From Candidatus Paracaedibacter acanthamoebae (GTDB taxonomy: Bacteria; Pseudomonadota; Alphaproteobacteria; Paracaedibacterales; Paracaedibacteraceae): a stretch of DNA of 64,000 nucleotides. The stretch is from the NCBI RefSeq assembly GCF_000742835.1, contig NZ_CP008941.1:2161690-2225689 (forward strand), written 5' to 3'. The notes beneath the pieces are model-generated. The model did not search any database. It worked only from the letters and a program-made list of their open reading frames with translations, and was not told the origin of the DNA. Positions 17,561 to 26,670 of the stretch are shown here, one piece after another (positions within the stretch are counted from its first letter, which is position 1; each line of letters begins with the position of its first letter). Made by a program: the position numbers and the translations under genes.

Positions 17561-18400
17561 ATGAATATTTTATTTTGCGGTGATGTGGTGGGTCGGTCTG
17601 GCCGAGATATTCTGATACAGCAACTGCCCAAGCTTAAAGCCCAACTTGATCTCGACTTTATTATCGTGAATGGTGAAAATGCCGCTCATGGGTTTGGCAT
17701 TAACAAATCAATTTGCCAAGATTTTTTTAAAGTTGGCGTTGATATTATTACAACAGGTAACCATATTTGGGATCAGCGGGATGTGATGTCTTATATCGGG
17801 ACAGAACCGCGCTTACTGAGACCGGCTAACTATCCAGAGGGGGCGCCGGGCAAAGGGTATGGCATCTATCAAGATCGGCGAGGGCGCAAGCTTTTGGTTA
17901 TCAATGCCATGGGACGGCTGTTTATGGAATCCCTCGATGATCCTTTTGCTGCTGTGGATACTATTCTGAAGTCCCATTCCTTGGGGGGAACAGTCCAAGC
18001 CGCCATGGTTGATTTTCATGCAGAAGCAACCTCTGAAAAGATGGCTATGGGGCATTTTTGTGATGGACGGGTCAGTTTTGTTGTGGGAACGCATTCCCAT
18101 ATTCCCACAGCCGATGCCCAAATTTTACCCAAAGGAACAGCCTATCAAACGGATGCGGGGATGTGTGGGGACTATAATTCTGTTATTGGGATGGATAAAG
18201 ACGTGCCGCTGCATAAGTTTATCCGCAAAACCCCGACTGACCGCATGAGCCCTGCTCTGGGGGATGGTACCCTGTGTGGGGTGTTTGTTCAGACAGATGA
18301 TGCTACCGGTCGTGCCGTGCATATTGAACCCGTGCGCCTGGGGGCTCGCCTCATTAATACGATTCCTATTATGGACGAAAACAACCACCGAGCAAATTAG
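17561..18400 (+). CDS. YmdB-family metallophosphoesterase (TIGR00282)
   Basis: This 279-residue dinuclear-metal phosphoesterase belongs to the YmdB family, whose Bacillus member hydrolyses 2',3'-cyclic nucleotides. The metal ligands are seen in FCGDVVGRSG, NGENAAHG, TGNHIWDQ and the late GTHSHIPTAD. An in-frame TTG at 17549 is less likely than the ATG at 17561, which starts directly with the first beta strand. The gene overlaps the convergent DciA-like gene by four bases at its 3' end. Confidence 0.88.
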   Translation: MNILFCGDVVGRSGRDILIQQLPKLKAQLDLDFIIVNGENAAHGFGINKSICQDFFKVGVDIITTGNHIWDQRDVMSYIGTEPRLLRPANYPEGAPGKGYGIYQDRRGRKLLVINAMGRLFMESLDDPFAAVDTILKSHSLGGTVQAAMVDFHAEATSEKMAMGHFCDGRVSFVVGTHSHIPTADAQILPKGTAYQTDAGMCGDYNSVIGMDKDVPLHKFIRKTPTDRMSPALGDGTLCGVFVQTDDATGRAVHIEPVRLGARLINTIPIMDENNHRAN

Positions 18401-18876
18401 GATTTTGTCTTATTCCGTTGATCATAAACCCCTTTGCCTAATTCTATCAAAGCGGATCTTAAGGCTGAATTTTTAATGCCTTCCAACATCCCTTCTATAT
18501 GGGATAGTTGTTCTGGGCTGACCTGTGGTTGAGGTTGCTTTTTGATAATGCGAGGAGTGATACGGCCATTTTTGATCAACAATTTGTCGACTGCCCTATA
18601 GCCGAAATAACGATTAATCCGTTCTACCAGGACCGTTTCTAGATGGGATATTTCCAAAGCAAAAGCACTGGAGGTTTTAAGAGTGAGCCTCCCACCCGTC
18701 CGTCGCTCTAAAGGAAATGATATTTTTTCAGGCTGACAAAAGTTGGCAAAGCGTTCTCCCACAATTAAATGCCAGTCTAAAAGAATAGAAGCGCGCACGA
18801 ATCCCTGCTGCTGACTGATGGGCGTTGTGAGCTTATTCAAAACCGATCTTAGATTTTTCATGGTTTTCGGAGACAT
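18397..18876 (-). CDS. DUF721 / DciA-like replication helicase-interacting protein
   Basis: This 159-residue protein matches the DUF721 (DciA) pattern: an N-terminal segment with LLDWHLIVGERFANFCQPEKISFP, then a KH-like core (GGRLTLKTSSAFALEISH, ERINRYFGYRAVDKLLI). A C-terminal tail is rich in Pro/Gln and then helical. DciA proteins interact with and help load the replicative helicase DnaB in bacteria that lack DnaC. The assignment rests on the domain pattern only. It is transcribed alone, back to back with tsaD. Confidence 0.78.
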   Translation of the reverse strand: MSPKTMKNLRSVLNKLTTPISQQQGFVRASILLDWHLIVGERFANFCQPEKISFPLERRTGGRLTLKTSSAFALEISHLETVLVERINRYFGYRAVDKLLIKNGRITPRIIKKQPQPQVSPEQLSHIEGMLEGIKNSALRSALIELGKGVYDQRNKTKS

Positions 18877-18928
18877 TCACGACTATATTAAAGTAAAGCT
18901 AGTATAACAAAGAATTATTAAAAGAGCG

Positions 18929-19948
18929 ATGCGTGTTTTAGGGATAGAAACAAGCTGTGATGAAACAGCGGCAGCCATAGTTTCCTCAGACAGACAGATT
19001 CTGTCGAATGTGATCCATGCTCAGATTGATGACCATCAACCTTATGGCGGGGTCGTCCCTGAAATTGCGGCTCGTAATCATTTGGCCTATTTGCAACAGG
19101 TTGTGGAAAAATCATTGACAGACGCCCATATGACGTTGTCTGAGGTGGATGCGATTGCTGTGACGGCGGGGCCAGGTCTTATTGGGGGCGTGATGGTGGG
19201 GGTGATGGCCGCTAAAGCCATGGCGGCGGCTTTAAACAAACCCATCATTGCTGTAAATCACTTAGAAGGACATGCTCTGACGGCGCGGTTGACGGATAAT
19301 GTGCCATTCCCTTTTTTGCTAATGCTAATGTCGGGGGGACATTGCCAAATTCTCCACGTTAAAGATCTGGGAGATTATCATCTTTTAGGACAAACAATTG
19401 ATGATGCCGCCGGCGAAGCCTTTGACAAAGTCGCTAAATGCTTGGATTTAGATTATCCTGGCGGGCCGCAGATTGAAAAATTAGCGCTCGTAGGGGATAA
19501 AAAACGCTATCAATTGCCCCGTCCCTTAAAAGGCCGGGCGGGTTGTGATTTCTCTTTTGCCGGTTTAAAGACGGCGGCGCGCAATTTAATTCTATCCGGA
19601 GCGGTGGTTACTGAGCAGGATAAAGCCGATTTGTGTGCGTCATTTCAGGCAGCGGTACGAGATTGTTTGGTTAATCGGTTACAGCATGCCTTGGCAGAAA
19701 CACCGGTTGAGGTAAGTCATGTGGTTTTATCAGGCGGCGTTGCGGCTAATCTCTATTTGCGAGAGGCTTTGACGACTGTCTGTTTAAATTATGGTAAAGT
19801 TTTTGTAGCGCCACCCTTGAAATTATGCACAGATAATGCTGTGATGATCGCTTGGGCGGGCCTTGAACGGTTACACCGCGGGTTGACTTCCTCTTTAGAT
19901 TTTCAACCGCGGCCACGCTGGTCTCTAATGGAATTAAAAAATGGCTGA
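18929..19948 (+). CDS. tsaD: tRNA N6-adenosine threonylcarbamoyltransferase
   Basis: This 339-residue TsaD (Gcp/Kae1) transfers threonylcarbamoyl to A37 of ANN-decoding tRNAs. The N-terminal nucleotide-binding MRVLGIETSCDET, the iron ligands in NHLEGHALTA (His111 and His115) and GPGLIGG are present, as is the later DDAAGEAFDK. The C-terminal SGGVAANLYLREAL is also conserved. It overlaps gpsA by eight bases and heads a five-gene operon (tsaD, gpsA, EVE, O-antigen-ligase-like, CapD-like). Confidence 0.96.
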   Translation: MRVLGIETSCDETAAAIVSSDRQILSNVIHAQIDDHQPYGGVVPEIAARNHLAYLQQVVEKSLTDAHMTLSEVDAIAVTAGPGLIGGVMVGVMAAKAMAAALNKPIIAVNHLEGHALTARLTDNVPFPFLLMLMSGGHCQILHVKDLGDYHLLGQTIDDAAGEAFDKVAKCLDLDYPGGPQIEKLALVGDKKRYQLPRPLKGRAGCDFSFAGLKTAARNLILSGAVVTEQDKADLCASFQAAVRDCLVNRLQHALAETPVEVSHVVLSGGVAANLYLREALTTVCLNYGKVFVAPPLKLCTDNAVMIAWAGLERLHRGLTSSLDFQPRPRWSLMELKNG

Positions 19949-20936
19949 ACAAAAACATATTGTTGTGATTGGAGCGGGTGCCTTTGGGACGGCTTTGGCT
20001 TTAAGTTGTTTGAAAACCGGATCAAAGGTGACATTGTATGCCCGTCGGTCTGACTTCGTGGATCATTTACAATCAACCCGTCAGAACGAGCGTTACTTAC
20101 CAGGCATTGAATTACCCGCTGATCTTTCCATTACGTCTGATTTATCATGTATAAACCAGGCCGACATTGTTTTATTAGTCATCCCTGCCCAAAAGACCGA
20201 TACAGTTCTTATGGAGTTAAAACCCTATCTTCGGCCTACAATCCCCCTTGTGATTTGTGCAAAGGGGATGCATCGTGAACAAAAGTCTTTATTGTCAGGA
20301 ATTGCGCGACGTCTTTTGATTAATCCTGTAGCTGTCTTGTCCGGCCCATCCTTTGCCGATGAATTGGCTCAGGGCAAACCGACAGCGGTTATGCTGGCGT
20401 GCCATGATATTGTCGTGGCTGAATCGTTGGCCCGAATTTTGCGTCATTCCACCTTGAGGTGTTATGCAAGTGACGATATGATTGGTGTACAAGCGGCGGG
20501 TGCCATTAAAAATGTCATGGCAATCGCGAGTGGAATTGCGGATGGATTAAACTTAGGATGTAATAGTCGAGCGGCCCTGTTGGCCCGAGGGTTGGCTGAA
20601 ATGTCCCGCATCGGGGTTAGCCTGGGGGGAAGAGCTGAAACGTTTTTAGGGCTTGCGGGCATGGGGGATTTGATCCTGACAGCTACCAGTGAGAAATCTC
20701 GTAATTATTCCTTTGGGCTTGAGTTGGGCGCCGGTCGATCGATTGAGGATATTTTAGCAGAGCGACATCATGTTACAGAGGGGTTTGTGACCACCGCAGC
20801 TGTTTTTGAAATGACGCAGTCCATGGGGGTTTATGCTCCTTTAACGGCGGCCATGAACGATATTTTGCATAAAAGGATTCCAATCCTCCAAGTTATTGAT
20901 GATATTTTATCTAAGCAATCAGAACGGGAGTTTTAA
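19941..20936 (+). CDS. gpsA: NAD(P)-dependent glycerol-3-phosphate dehydrogenase
   Basis: This 331-residue GpsA makes sn-glycerol-3-phosphate for phospholipid synthesis. The N-terminal Rossmann motif GAGAFGTALA, the LSGPSFADELA segment, the catalytic Lys190 in GAIKNVMAIASGI and the GLAGMGDLILTATS stretch are intact. Length is normal. The tsaD-gpsA order is common in alphaproteobacteria, and the gene abuts the EVE-domain gene with no gap. Confidence 0.96.
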   Translation: MAEQKHIVVIGAGAFGTALALSCLKTGSKVTLYARRSDFVDHLQSTRQNERYLPGIELPADLSITSDLSCINQADIVLLVIPAQKTDTVLMELKPYLRPTIPLVICAKGMHREQKSLLSGIARRLLINPVAVLSGPSFADELAQGKPTAVMLACHDIVVAESLARILRHSTLRCYASDDMIGVQAAGAIKNVMAIASGIADGLNLGCNSRAALLARGLAEMSRIGVSLGGRAETFLGLAGMGDLILTATSEKSRNYSFGLELGAGRSIEDILAERHHVTEGFVTTAAVFEMTQSMGVYAPLTAAMNDILHKRIPILQVIDDILSKQSEREF

Positions 20937-21350
20937 ATGGCCTATTGGTTGATAAAAACCGAACCATCGACATGGTCCTGGCACGACCAAAAAACAAAAA
21001 AAATGACTCACTGGGATGGGGTAAGAAACTATCAGGCCTCCAATAATATGAAGTCCATGAAAGTAGGGGATTTATGTTTCTTTTACCATTCGGTTACTGA
21101 ACGGCGAATTCTAGGCATTGTTCGGGTGACCCGTGAATATTATCCAGATCCTACGGATGAAACAGGACGTTTTGGGATGGTGGATGTGAGCTATGTCGAA
21201 GATTTACTGGTGCCGGTGAGCCTTGATCAAATTAAATTGGTACCAGAGTTGCAAAATTTAGCTTTAGTTCGACAATCGCGGTTGTCAGTTATGCCTGTGG
21301 ATGAGCCATCCTGGAAACTTATTTGTCAAATGGGGGGTAAGCGTGCTTAA
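20937..21350 (+). CDS. EVE-domain protein (thymocyte nuclear protein 1-like)
   Basis: This 137-residue protein is a single EVE domain, recognisable from MAYWLIKTEPSTWSW, HWDGVRNYQASNNMK and VGDLCFFYHS. EVE domains belong to the PUA-like group and bind modified bases in nucleic acids. The precise ligand is unknown. It starts immediately after the gpsA stop, and its own end overlaps the next gene's GTG, so it is coupled to both neighbours. Confidence 0.88.
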   Translation: MAYWLIKTEPSTWSWHDQKTKKMTHWDGVRNYQASNNMKSMKVGDLCFFYHSVTERRILGIVRVTREYYPDPTDETGRFGMVDVSYVEDLLVPVSLDQIKLVPELQNLALVRQSRLSVMPVDEPSWKLICQMGGKRA

Positions 21351-22569
21351 TCGCCTTGAAAATTGGTCACAGAAACTCAATATTACCTTATTTTTTCTAT
21401 GGGGAATGATGGCGTTATTAGCCCCCCGCAGTGTTCAATTGCCTTTATTTGTTGTCGCTGTAATCGGCTGTTTAACGCATCGTTTTAAAAATACCAAGCG
21501 GTTGGCAAAACCAGAATTGGGGTTATTAGGGCTTTTTTGTTTGTGGGCCTTGGCTTCTACCCAATGGAGTTTAGATCCCTCTTCGGCCTTCAAAGAATTT
21601 AAGAAGATTTTTTTAGTTTTTGCGGCTAGTGCTTTAGTCATTTTATATTTTCAATCCTTGACCAAGCGTCAAGTTCATTACCATTTTAGAGCCTTTCTTA
21701 TCGGATTAGGGATCGCTTTTGGTGGGGTGATCATCGACCGTGTATGTGCTTACCCGCTGATGGAATTTATGCATAAGTCACCGGCTCTTACATACTCAAG
21801 GTTTATAGCAGTGGCTTGTTTGGGAACGTGGGGATGGTTACTCATGATTCCCCCCCTCCGATTCCGGCCTTTATGGGCGGTGGTGGCGGTGCTTAGTATA
21901 ATTAGCTTTTTCTGGGCCTATGACTTTGATGCAGGACCTATTGGCGCTCTCTTAGCGACGATTATTATGCTATTAACATTTATTTTGCCGAAAGCCACCT
22001 CTTACTTGTTGCGGTTAGGTGTCGTGTTTGGGCCTTTATTGGTTGTGGTGGGATGTGGGTTATTCATGAACGAAACCCATTGGCAAAAAATTGCAGCTCC
22101 TCATACAGGAAATACTCATCAACAACGGTTGGAAATGATTGATTGGGCTTCGAAAAAAATTATTGACCGTCCCTTGGGGTATGGTTTGGCGCAGACCCGT
22201 GCCTTGACTCAGACGGATAGCATCATCAGTTATACAGTCGTTGATGGTCAGTTAAATAGTGTTCAACTGTGGCAAAAGGGGATTTGGCATCTCCATAATG
22301 GATTTTTGCAGATTTTTCTTGAACTGGGGATTGTTGGATTCTTATTGATTGCGGCTGTCGTTTGGATTCTTCTCAGACGGTTATATCAGCTTAATCTGGA
22401 CCCTTATCAACTGGGGGTGATGCACGGCTACGTCACTGTCTTACTTTTTATGTTCTCTGTGAGTTTTGGGGTTTGGCAAACGTGGTGGTTATCGACCATA
22501 ATAACGCTAACTGTTTTGTTTGCATTTAAGGTTAGTTATGAAAAACAAATTAATTGGGATTCTATCTAA
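21343..22569 (+). CDS. O-antigen ligase / WaaL-like polysaccharide membrane protein
   Basis: This 408-residue polytopic protein has about 10-12 membrane helices. A long periplasmic loop holds the Wzy_C-type segment HLHNGFLQIFLELGIVGFLL, with the conserved His-Asn and Glu typical of O-antigen ligases and polymerases. It would join glycan to lipid A core or polymerise O-units; which one is undetermined. The GTG at 21343 is preferred: it overlaps the upstream stop and follows GGGGGT. An ATG at 21301 inside the EVE gene is also in frame. Confidence 0.75.
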   Translation: MLNRLENWSQKLNITLFFLWGMMALLAPRSVQLPLFVVAVIGCLTHRFKNTKRLAKPELGLLGLFCLWALASTQWSLDPSSAFKEFKKIFLVFAASALVILYFQSLTKRQVHYHFRAFLIGLGIAFGGVIIDRVCAYPLMEFMHKSPALTYSRFIAVACLGTWGWLLMIPPLRFRPLWAVVAVLSIISFFWAYDFDAGPIGALLATIIMLLTFILPKATSYLLRLGVVFGPLLVVVGCGLFMNETHWQKIAAPHTGNTHQQRLEMIDWASKKIIDRPLGYGLAQTRALTQTDSIISYTVVDGQLNSVQLWQKGIWHLHNGFLQIFLELGIVGFLLIAAVVWILLRRLYQLNLDPYQLGVMHGYVTVLLFMFSVSFGVWQTWWLSTIITLTVLFAFKVSYEKQINWDSI

Positions 22570-24001
22570 AGTGCGTCGTTTTATAGAGCACAATCATACT
22601 ATTTTTGCGCCACTTGGTTTTATGGTGCAGGCTCTTGGATTTTTTCTCCTAAGTGCCCTTATCCTCAATGATTTTGATTTGACAGGATACACGCGCTCTT
22701 ATTTATCCAAAACCATTATGGTTTATTGTTTAGTTAGCTTAGGGACATTCCTTTTTCTACAGGCGCGCAATCCTATGGTTCAAGTTCTAGAAGAGTATGC
22801 CCCTCTCGCCTTTTGGCAAATTATTGGGACCACCTTATTATTCTTTCCCTTAATGCTTTTAGGGGGACAAAAAGAAATGTTTTTTTGGGCAACCCCTTTA
22901 ATGTCCATGCTATGGATGGGACTTTGGACGAGTCGGCATGCATGGCGTCAGCTGCTTTTTAAAAAGCCACGGGTGACAAATTATTATCAATTATGGCGAC
23001 AACTCATGCCGCAATGGACAGATCGATTCCCCAAGAAGCAAGCAAATTCAGAAAACACGATTAACTATGACAACGTTTTAATTTCCGGTGCTGGGACCGT
23101 CTTAGGGCAAAAGCTGTTGAGCCTGTTGGCTAATGATAATCTTAAAAAGTTGGTTCTCATTGATTTTAATGAGCAGAATTTAGCCATGATCCGAGCTTGG
23201 GTTAAAAAATTCTTACCCAAAACGCAGGCGGTTTTGATCTTAAGTGGGGACTTAACAGCCCAATCTTTAAAAAGTTTGTTTAAATCATATAGTATAAAAT
23301 ATGTATTTGATCTCGATCGAGCATTCACTCATTCCCACATTGAAGGGGCTCACAAGGCGCTCTTGCATCGTAATTTAAGCTTTCCCAGAATGCTCTTAGA
23401 TCAAGCCGTTGCGACTAAGGTCAAAATGGTTGCCAGCCTTTCGGCTGTTCCGTTGGATGCAGATCAAGCTTTAACAACAGCACAATCAATTGTTGAATGC
23501 TATGCTCAACGCCTGGATAGTGATAAAACGCGTGTTATTCCGTTTAGAGGGCGTGCCTGGGCAGAAGGTCAAGAATCTCAAAGCTCTTTAATGGCGCATT
23601 TTTGGGGGCAAGATAAAAGTAATGTCTATTTGGCGCCTGTTAATCTGGTCGCTTCGACACTTTTAACAGTAATGAAGCAGCTGATGGAAAATCCTGCTCA
23701 TCACGGTGCTGTCTGGGAAATTACTCATGTTTGCGAAATCAAAAAATTAAAACTACAACGGGAAATTACTTTAACGGATAGCTTAGAAGATATTTCACGT
23801 AAAATCCAAGCAACCATTCGGTCAATAAAGCCATCAACACTTGCTTCAGATTTTCTATTTCCGACCAGTCAAGACGGGGCAGCCATCGTTGCTAATTGTC
23901 CGATTTTAGAAACTGATTTCGATAAATGCTTTAAGGATTTGGAAATGGTAATGCTGACCAATCCCGAAGGCGGTCAGCTCAAAAAGGCCGCGACAAAATG
24001 A
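22538..24001 (+). CDS. Divergent CapD/FlaA1-like nucleotide-sugar epimerase/dehydratase homologue
   Basis: This 487-residue protein has four N-terminal membrane helices (to about residue 130), then a Rossmann domain with SGAGTVLG (about 183-190). This is the CapD/WbpM layout. Where active members have TDKA and the MGATK catalytic segment, this protein reads SLSAV and LTTAQ, so the catalytic Met and Lys appear lost (Leu and Gln). The end, PILETDFDKCFKDLE, fits the family. It may therefore be inactive or act differently. The ATG at 22538 lies inside the end of the ligase-like gene. The two probably serve surface glycan synthesis. Confidence 0.6.
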   Translation: MKNKLIGILSKVRRFIEHNHTIFAPLGFMVQALGFFLLSALILNDFDLTGYTRSYLSKTIMVYCLVSLGTFLFLQARNPMVQVLEEYAPLAFWQIIGTTLLFFPLMLLGGQKEMFFWATPLMSMLWMGLWTSRHAWRQLLFKKPRVTNYYQLWRQLMPQWTDRFPKKQANSENTINYDNVLISGAGTVLGQKLLSLLANDNLKKLVLIDFNEQNLAMIRAWVKKFLPKTQAVLILSGDLTAQSLKSLFKSYSIKYVFDLDRAFTHSHIEGAHKALLHRNLSFPRMLLDQAVATKVKMVASLSAVPLDADQALTTAQSIVECYAQRLDSDKTRVIPFRGRAWAEGQESQSSLMAHFWGQDKSNVYLAPVNLVASTLLTVMKQLMENPAHHGAVWEITHVCEIKKLKLQREITLTDSLEDISRKIQATIRSIKPSTLASDFLFPTSQDGAAIVANCPILETDFDKCFKDLEMVMLTNPEGGQLKKAATK

Positions 24002-24009
24002 GACGTGTT

Positions 24010-24483
24010 TTAGGACACGTCTTTTAAATCCTCTAGATGTTCATGAATATGCTTAGGTTTGTGTCGAGTCGGCCAGGGGTGCTGGACATCGCCAAGATGC
24101 AAATGAATGTCATCTGTTTCAACACGAATTTCTGATCCTCCAGAAAATACTAAGTGGATAGCGCCCTCGATTTCACCATGCAATGTCAAAAGATTATAAT
24201 CTTGAGCCTCATTGGTAAGGTCAAAGCCTTTGTGTAAAACTTTGTCAACGTTATGGATTTCTAGTCCTGAATGAACGCGATGATACAAAGGATCACCCTC
24301 AAACTCCATTTCAACATGCTCCCAACAAAATCGATTCGCTAAAGCTCTAAAAGTTTTAGTTTCCGCATCATATTGCATCGACATAAACGGAAGAATGGCA
24401 TCCTGAAGATGAGCCGCCAAAATTTGTAGATCCTCGAGATCTTTGGCAATCAGCTTTAAGGGTTTAAGTTTATGCGTATCCAT
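24010..24483 (-). CDS. DUF2948 family protein
   Basis: This 157-residue protein has the alphaproteobacterial DUF2948 pattern: LKLIAKDLEDLQILAAHLQDAI, then FMSMQYDAETKTFRALANRFCWE, a short beta-rich middle, and a His-rich tail (DIHLHLGDVQHPWPTRHKPKH). Function is unknown. It ends nine bases from the convergent CapD-like gene and is transcribed alone. Confidence 0.78.
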   Translation of the reverse strand: MDTHKLKPLKLIAKDLEDLQILAAHLQDAILPFMSMQYDAETKTFRALANRFCWEHVEMEFEGDPLYHRVHSGLEIHNVDKVLHKGFDLTNEAQDYNLLTLHGEIEGAIHLVFSGGSEIRVETDDIHLHLGDVQHPWPTRHKPKHIHEHLEDLKDVS

Positions 24484-24672
24484 AGCAACCTCTTAACCTT
24501 GAATATAGTCTTTTTTAGATTAGCATCAATAGCTTAAGGGATCATAGATAAAATTTTTATGAATTGTTATTTATTTTTTACTATAATCTTCCGGAGCCCC
24601 GCCTAAACATCTTTTCAAACTAATTGATTCTTGATAATCAAGCATGGTCTTGCACTTAATGACTTCTGTAGT

Positions 24673-25251
24673 CTACAGTTTAAAATCACTCTTTAAACTT
24701 TCATGAACGCGAGGCGATAGAATTGTTTTTTCTTTATATCTCGAATGAATACATTCAATAATTACATCAATATTTGGAAGCTGAAAATCTAACACTTGCT
24801 GGGGTGTGAAGGACCAACGAATAAAATGCACTGAGGATGTTTTTCCGTTTTCGTTGGTACGATCCATATCATCCTCGGGCATACCGTTCAGGATATGACC
24901 CGCAAAGCGTAGGATTAAAGAAAACTCAAAATGTCCTAATTGGGCTAGCTTTTGGGCTCGGAGGACTGGATCAGCAATTTCAATCATGACAGTGGCCACC
25001 AGTTCTTTGCCATTCGGTTCTAATGGGGCATAAGCAGCTAATTCGTCGTCAATTTGCTCTTCTCCCCCTTTTTCAATATAGAGCATTTCTTGAATTTGCC
25101 AGAGCAATGTCGCACGATTTTCAAAGTAAAGGGTGACATCCGGCCCCAAAGCAATCCGACGAGTCTTCTTAAGGGCAAGAATCTGTTGGCGCCATTCTGG
25201 TCGGCGTTGCGTAAAAGTTTCGCTATCAATAATATCGGTTCTGGTGATCAT
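24673..25251 (-). CDS. DUF3501 family protein of the rubrerythrin/Fe-S operon
   Basis: This 192-residue protein matches DUF3501: an N-terminal DIIDSETFTQRRPEWRQQI, then KKTRRIALGPDVTLYFENRATL and WQIQEMLYIEKGG. DUF3501 genes commonly sit beside a rubrerythrin and a heterodisulfide-reductase-like Fe-S protein, as here. The biochemical role is unknown; a role in oxidative stress or electron transfer is inferred from that linkage. Its start overlaps the stop of the Fe-S protein gene (ATGA at 25251-25248). Confidence 0.82.
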   Translation of the reverse strand: MITRTDIIDSETFTQRRPEWRQQILALKKTRRIALGPDVTLYFENRATLLWQIQEMLYIEKGGEEQIDDELAAYAPLEPNGKELVATVMIEIADPVLRAQKLAQLGHFEFSLILRFAGHILNGMPEDDMDRTNENGKTSSVHFIRWSFTPQQVLDFQLPNIDVIIECIHSRYKEKTILSPRVHESLKSDFKL

Positions 25252-26591
25252 TTCGCTGTTCCTTGCCAGCCATAGGCTTGGGCCATAATATAAATGGGGT
25301 GATCGGTGCTAAATTGTCCGGGCGTTGCTCCCAGCTGTTCCATCCCCTGCAAAATGTGATCGCCAGCGAGGGGACACTCGGATAAAACGCGTCTATTGTT
25401 ATGGGTTAAAGCAGCTTTAGCGACTGGTTTGCCGACCTTTAGCGCAATGTCGAATTGGTCCACCATCATGCCCCAGCTTCCGCCATGACCCGAACACCGT
25501 TCAATCATCGTGACGTCTAGATCGGGGATCAATTTTAACATCTCTACGGCTTTTTGACCGATGTTTTGCGCTCGGGAATGGCAAGAAATGTGGACAGTGA
25601 CTTTTTCACCCAGCGGCTGAATACCCTCAGACAACCCATACTTTTTGGCAATTTTGACAATGTATTCCGCTACATCAACGGTATGGGCTGCTAATTTGTG
25701 CACGGCTGGATGATCAGTCAATAAAGGCCATTCTTGTTTCAGCATTAAAGCGCATGACGGTACAAGGGCCATAATGGTATAACCTTGGTCAATCCACCGT
25801 GTCAGTTCTTGAGCCACCGTTTCGGCTTGCCTCACAACACTTGGAATATCCCCCTGTTCCAGTTTAGGCATGCCACAGCAGCCCGGGTAAACAACTTGAG
25901 TGTCAATTCCATTCCGGGCTAAGACATGCCGGGTCGCCAGTCCTAAGTCTGGATTATGATAATTACCAAAGCACGTGGCATAAATAGCAACTTTTTCCCC
26001 AAAAGCAGGGGCTGTTTCATTAATTTGAAGCGGAAATTTAGACTGTTGAACTAAAGATTTGCTGTTAAATTTAGGAACAGCGGCGCCTCGATCAATGCCA
26101 GCAACCTTTTCCATAAGAGGACGGGTTAGGGCATTTTCAGTTTTGGTTGCCCAATTAACCAAAGGTGCTATCGGTTTAGCTAAGCTGGCATTACGATCCA
26201 TCTCAGACAACTGTTCACCAACAAAGGATTTGGTGCCATGGGCGCGTTCTGCATAGCGATATCGTAGCATGAGATGGGGAAAGTCTAAATTAAACTCATG
26301 CGGCGGGACGTAGGGGCATTTTGTTAAATAGCACATGTCACACAAGGTGCAGCTATCAACCACCGCTTTAAAATCTTTGCTATCGACAGAATCTAGCTCA
26401 CCCGTTTTGGAATCGTCCACCAGATCAAACAGTTTGGGAAAACTATCGCACAAATTAAAGCAGCGACGACAGCCATGACAAATGTCAAAGACCCGCCGCA
26501 TTTCGGCATCCAATTGATTTAAATCTGTAAATTCCGGATTTTGCCAATCAACTTTATGACGAATTGGCGCTTCAAGGCTACCTTCACGCAT
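25248..26591 (-). CDS. Heterodisulfide-reductase-like (Fe-S)-binding oxidoreductase, GlpC type
   Basis: This 447-residue protein has two N-terminal 4Fe-4S motifs (CHGCRRCFNLC; CTLCDMCYLTKCP) and two C-terminal CCG-type cysteine domains (YPGCCGMPK; CSGHGGSWG). This is the layout of GlpC/HdrD-like electron carriers. It likely passes electrons between a quinone or redox partner and the rubrerythrin; this is inferred from gene context. It is the middle gene of rubrerythrin, Fe-S protein, DUF3501. A hairpin between rubrerythrin and this gene may reduce its expression. Confidence 0.82.
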   Translation of the reverse strand: MREGSLEAPIRHKVDWQNPEFTDLNQLDAEMRRVFDICHGCRRCFNLCDSFPKLFDLVDDSKTGELDSVDSKDFKAVVDSCTLCDMCYLTKCPYVPPHEFNLDFPHLMLRYRYAERAHGTKSFVGEQLSEMDRNASLAKPIAPLVNWATKTENALTRPLMEKVAGIDRGAAVPKFNSKSLVQQSKFPLQINETAPAFGEKVAIYATCFGNYHNPDLGLATRHVLARNGIDTQVVYPGCCGMPKLEQGDIPSVVRQAETVAQELTRWIDQGYTIMALVPSCALMLKQEWPLLTDHPAVHKLAAHTVDVAEYIVKIAKKYGLSEGIQPLGEKVTVHISCHSRAQNIGQKAVEMLKLIPDLDVTMIERCSGHGGSWGMMVDQFDIALKVGKPVAKAALTHNNRRVLSECPLAGDHILQGMEQLGATPGQFSTDHPIYIMAQAYGWQGTAK

Positions 26592-26614
26592 GATTATTTT
26601 TCTATCTTAAGAGG

Positions 26615-26642
26615 AAAAAGGGGAGGGGATCCATATCCCCTC
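26615..26642 (-). terminator. Hairpin with T-run between rubrerythrin and the Fe-S protein gene
   Basis: On the minus strand, GAGGGGAT and ATCCCCTC pair over a four-base loop and are followed by CCCTTTTT. This is a good Rho-independent terminator or attenuator shape. Placed inside the operon, it could keep rubrerythrin transcript levels above those of the two downstream genes. Confidence 0.65.
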
Positions 26643-26670
26643 TTCTTATAGGGTGCACAAAATATCTGAC

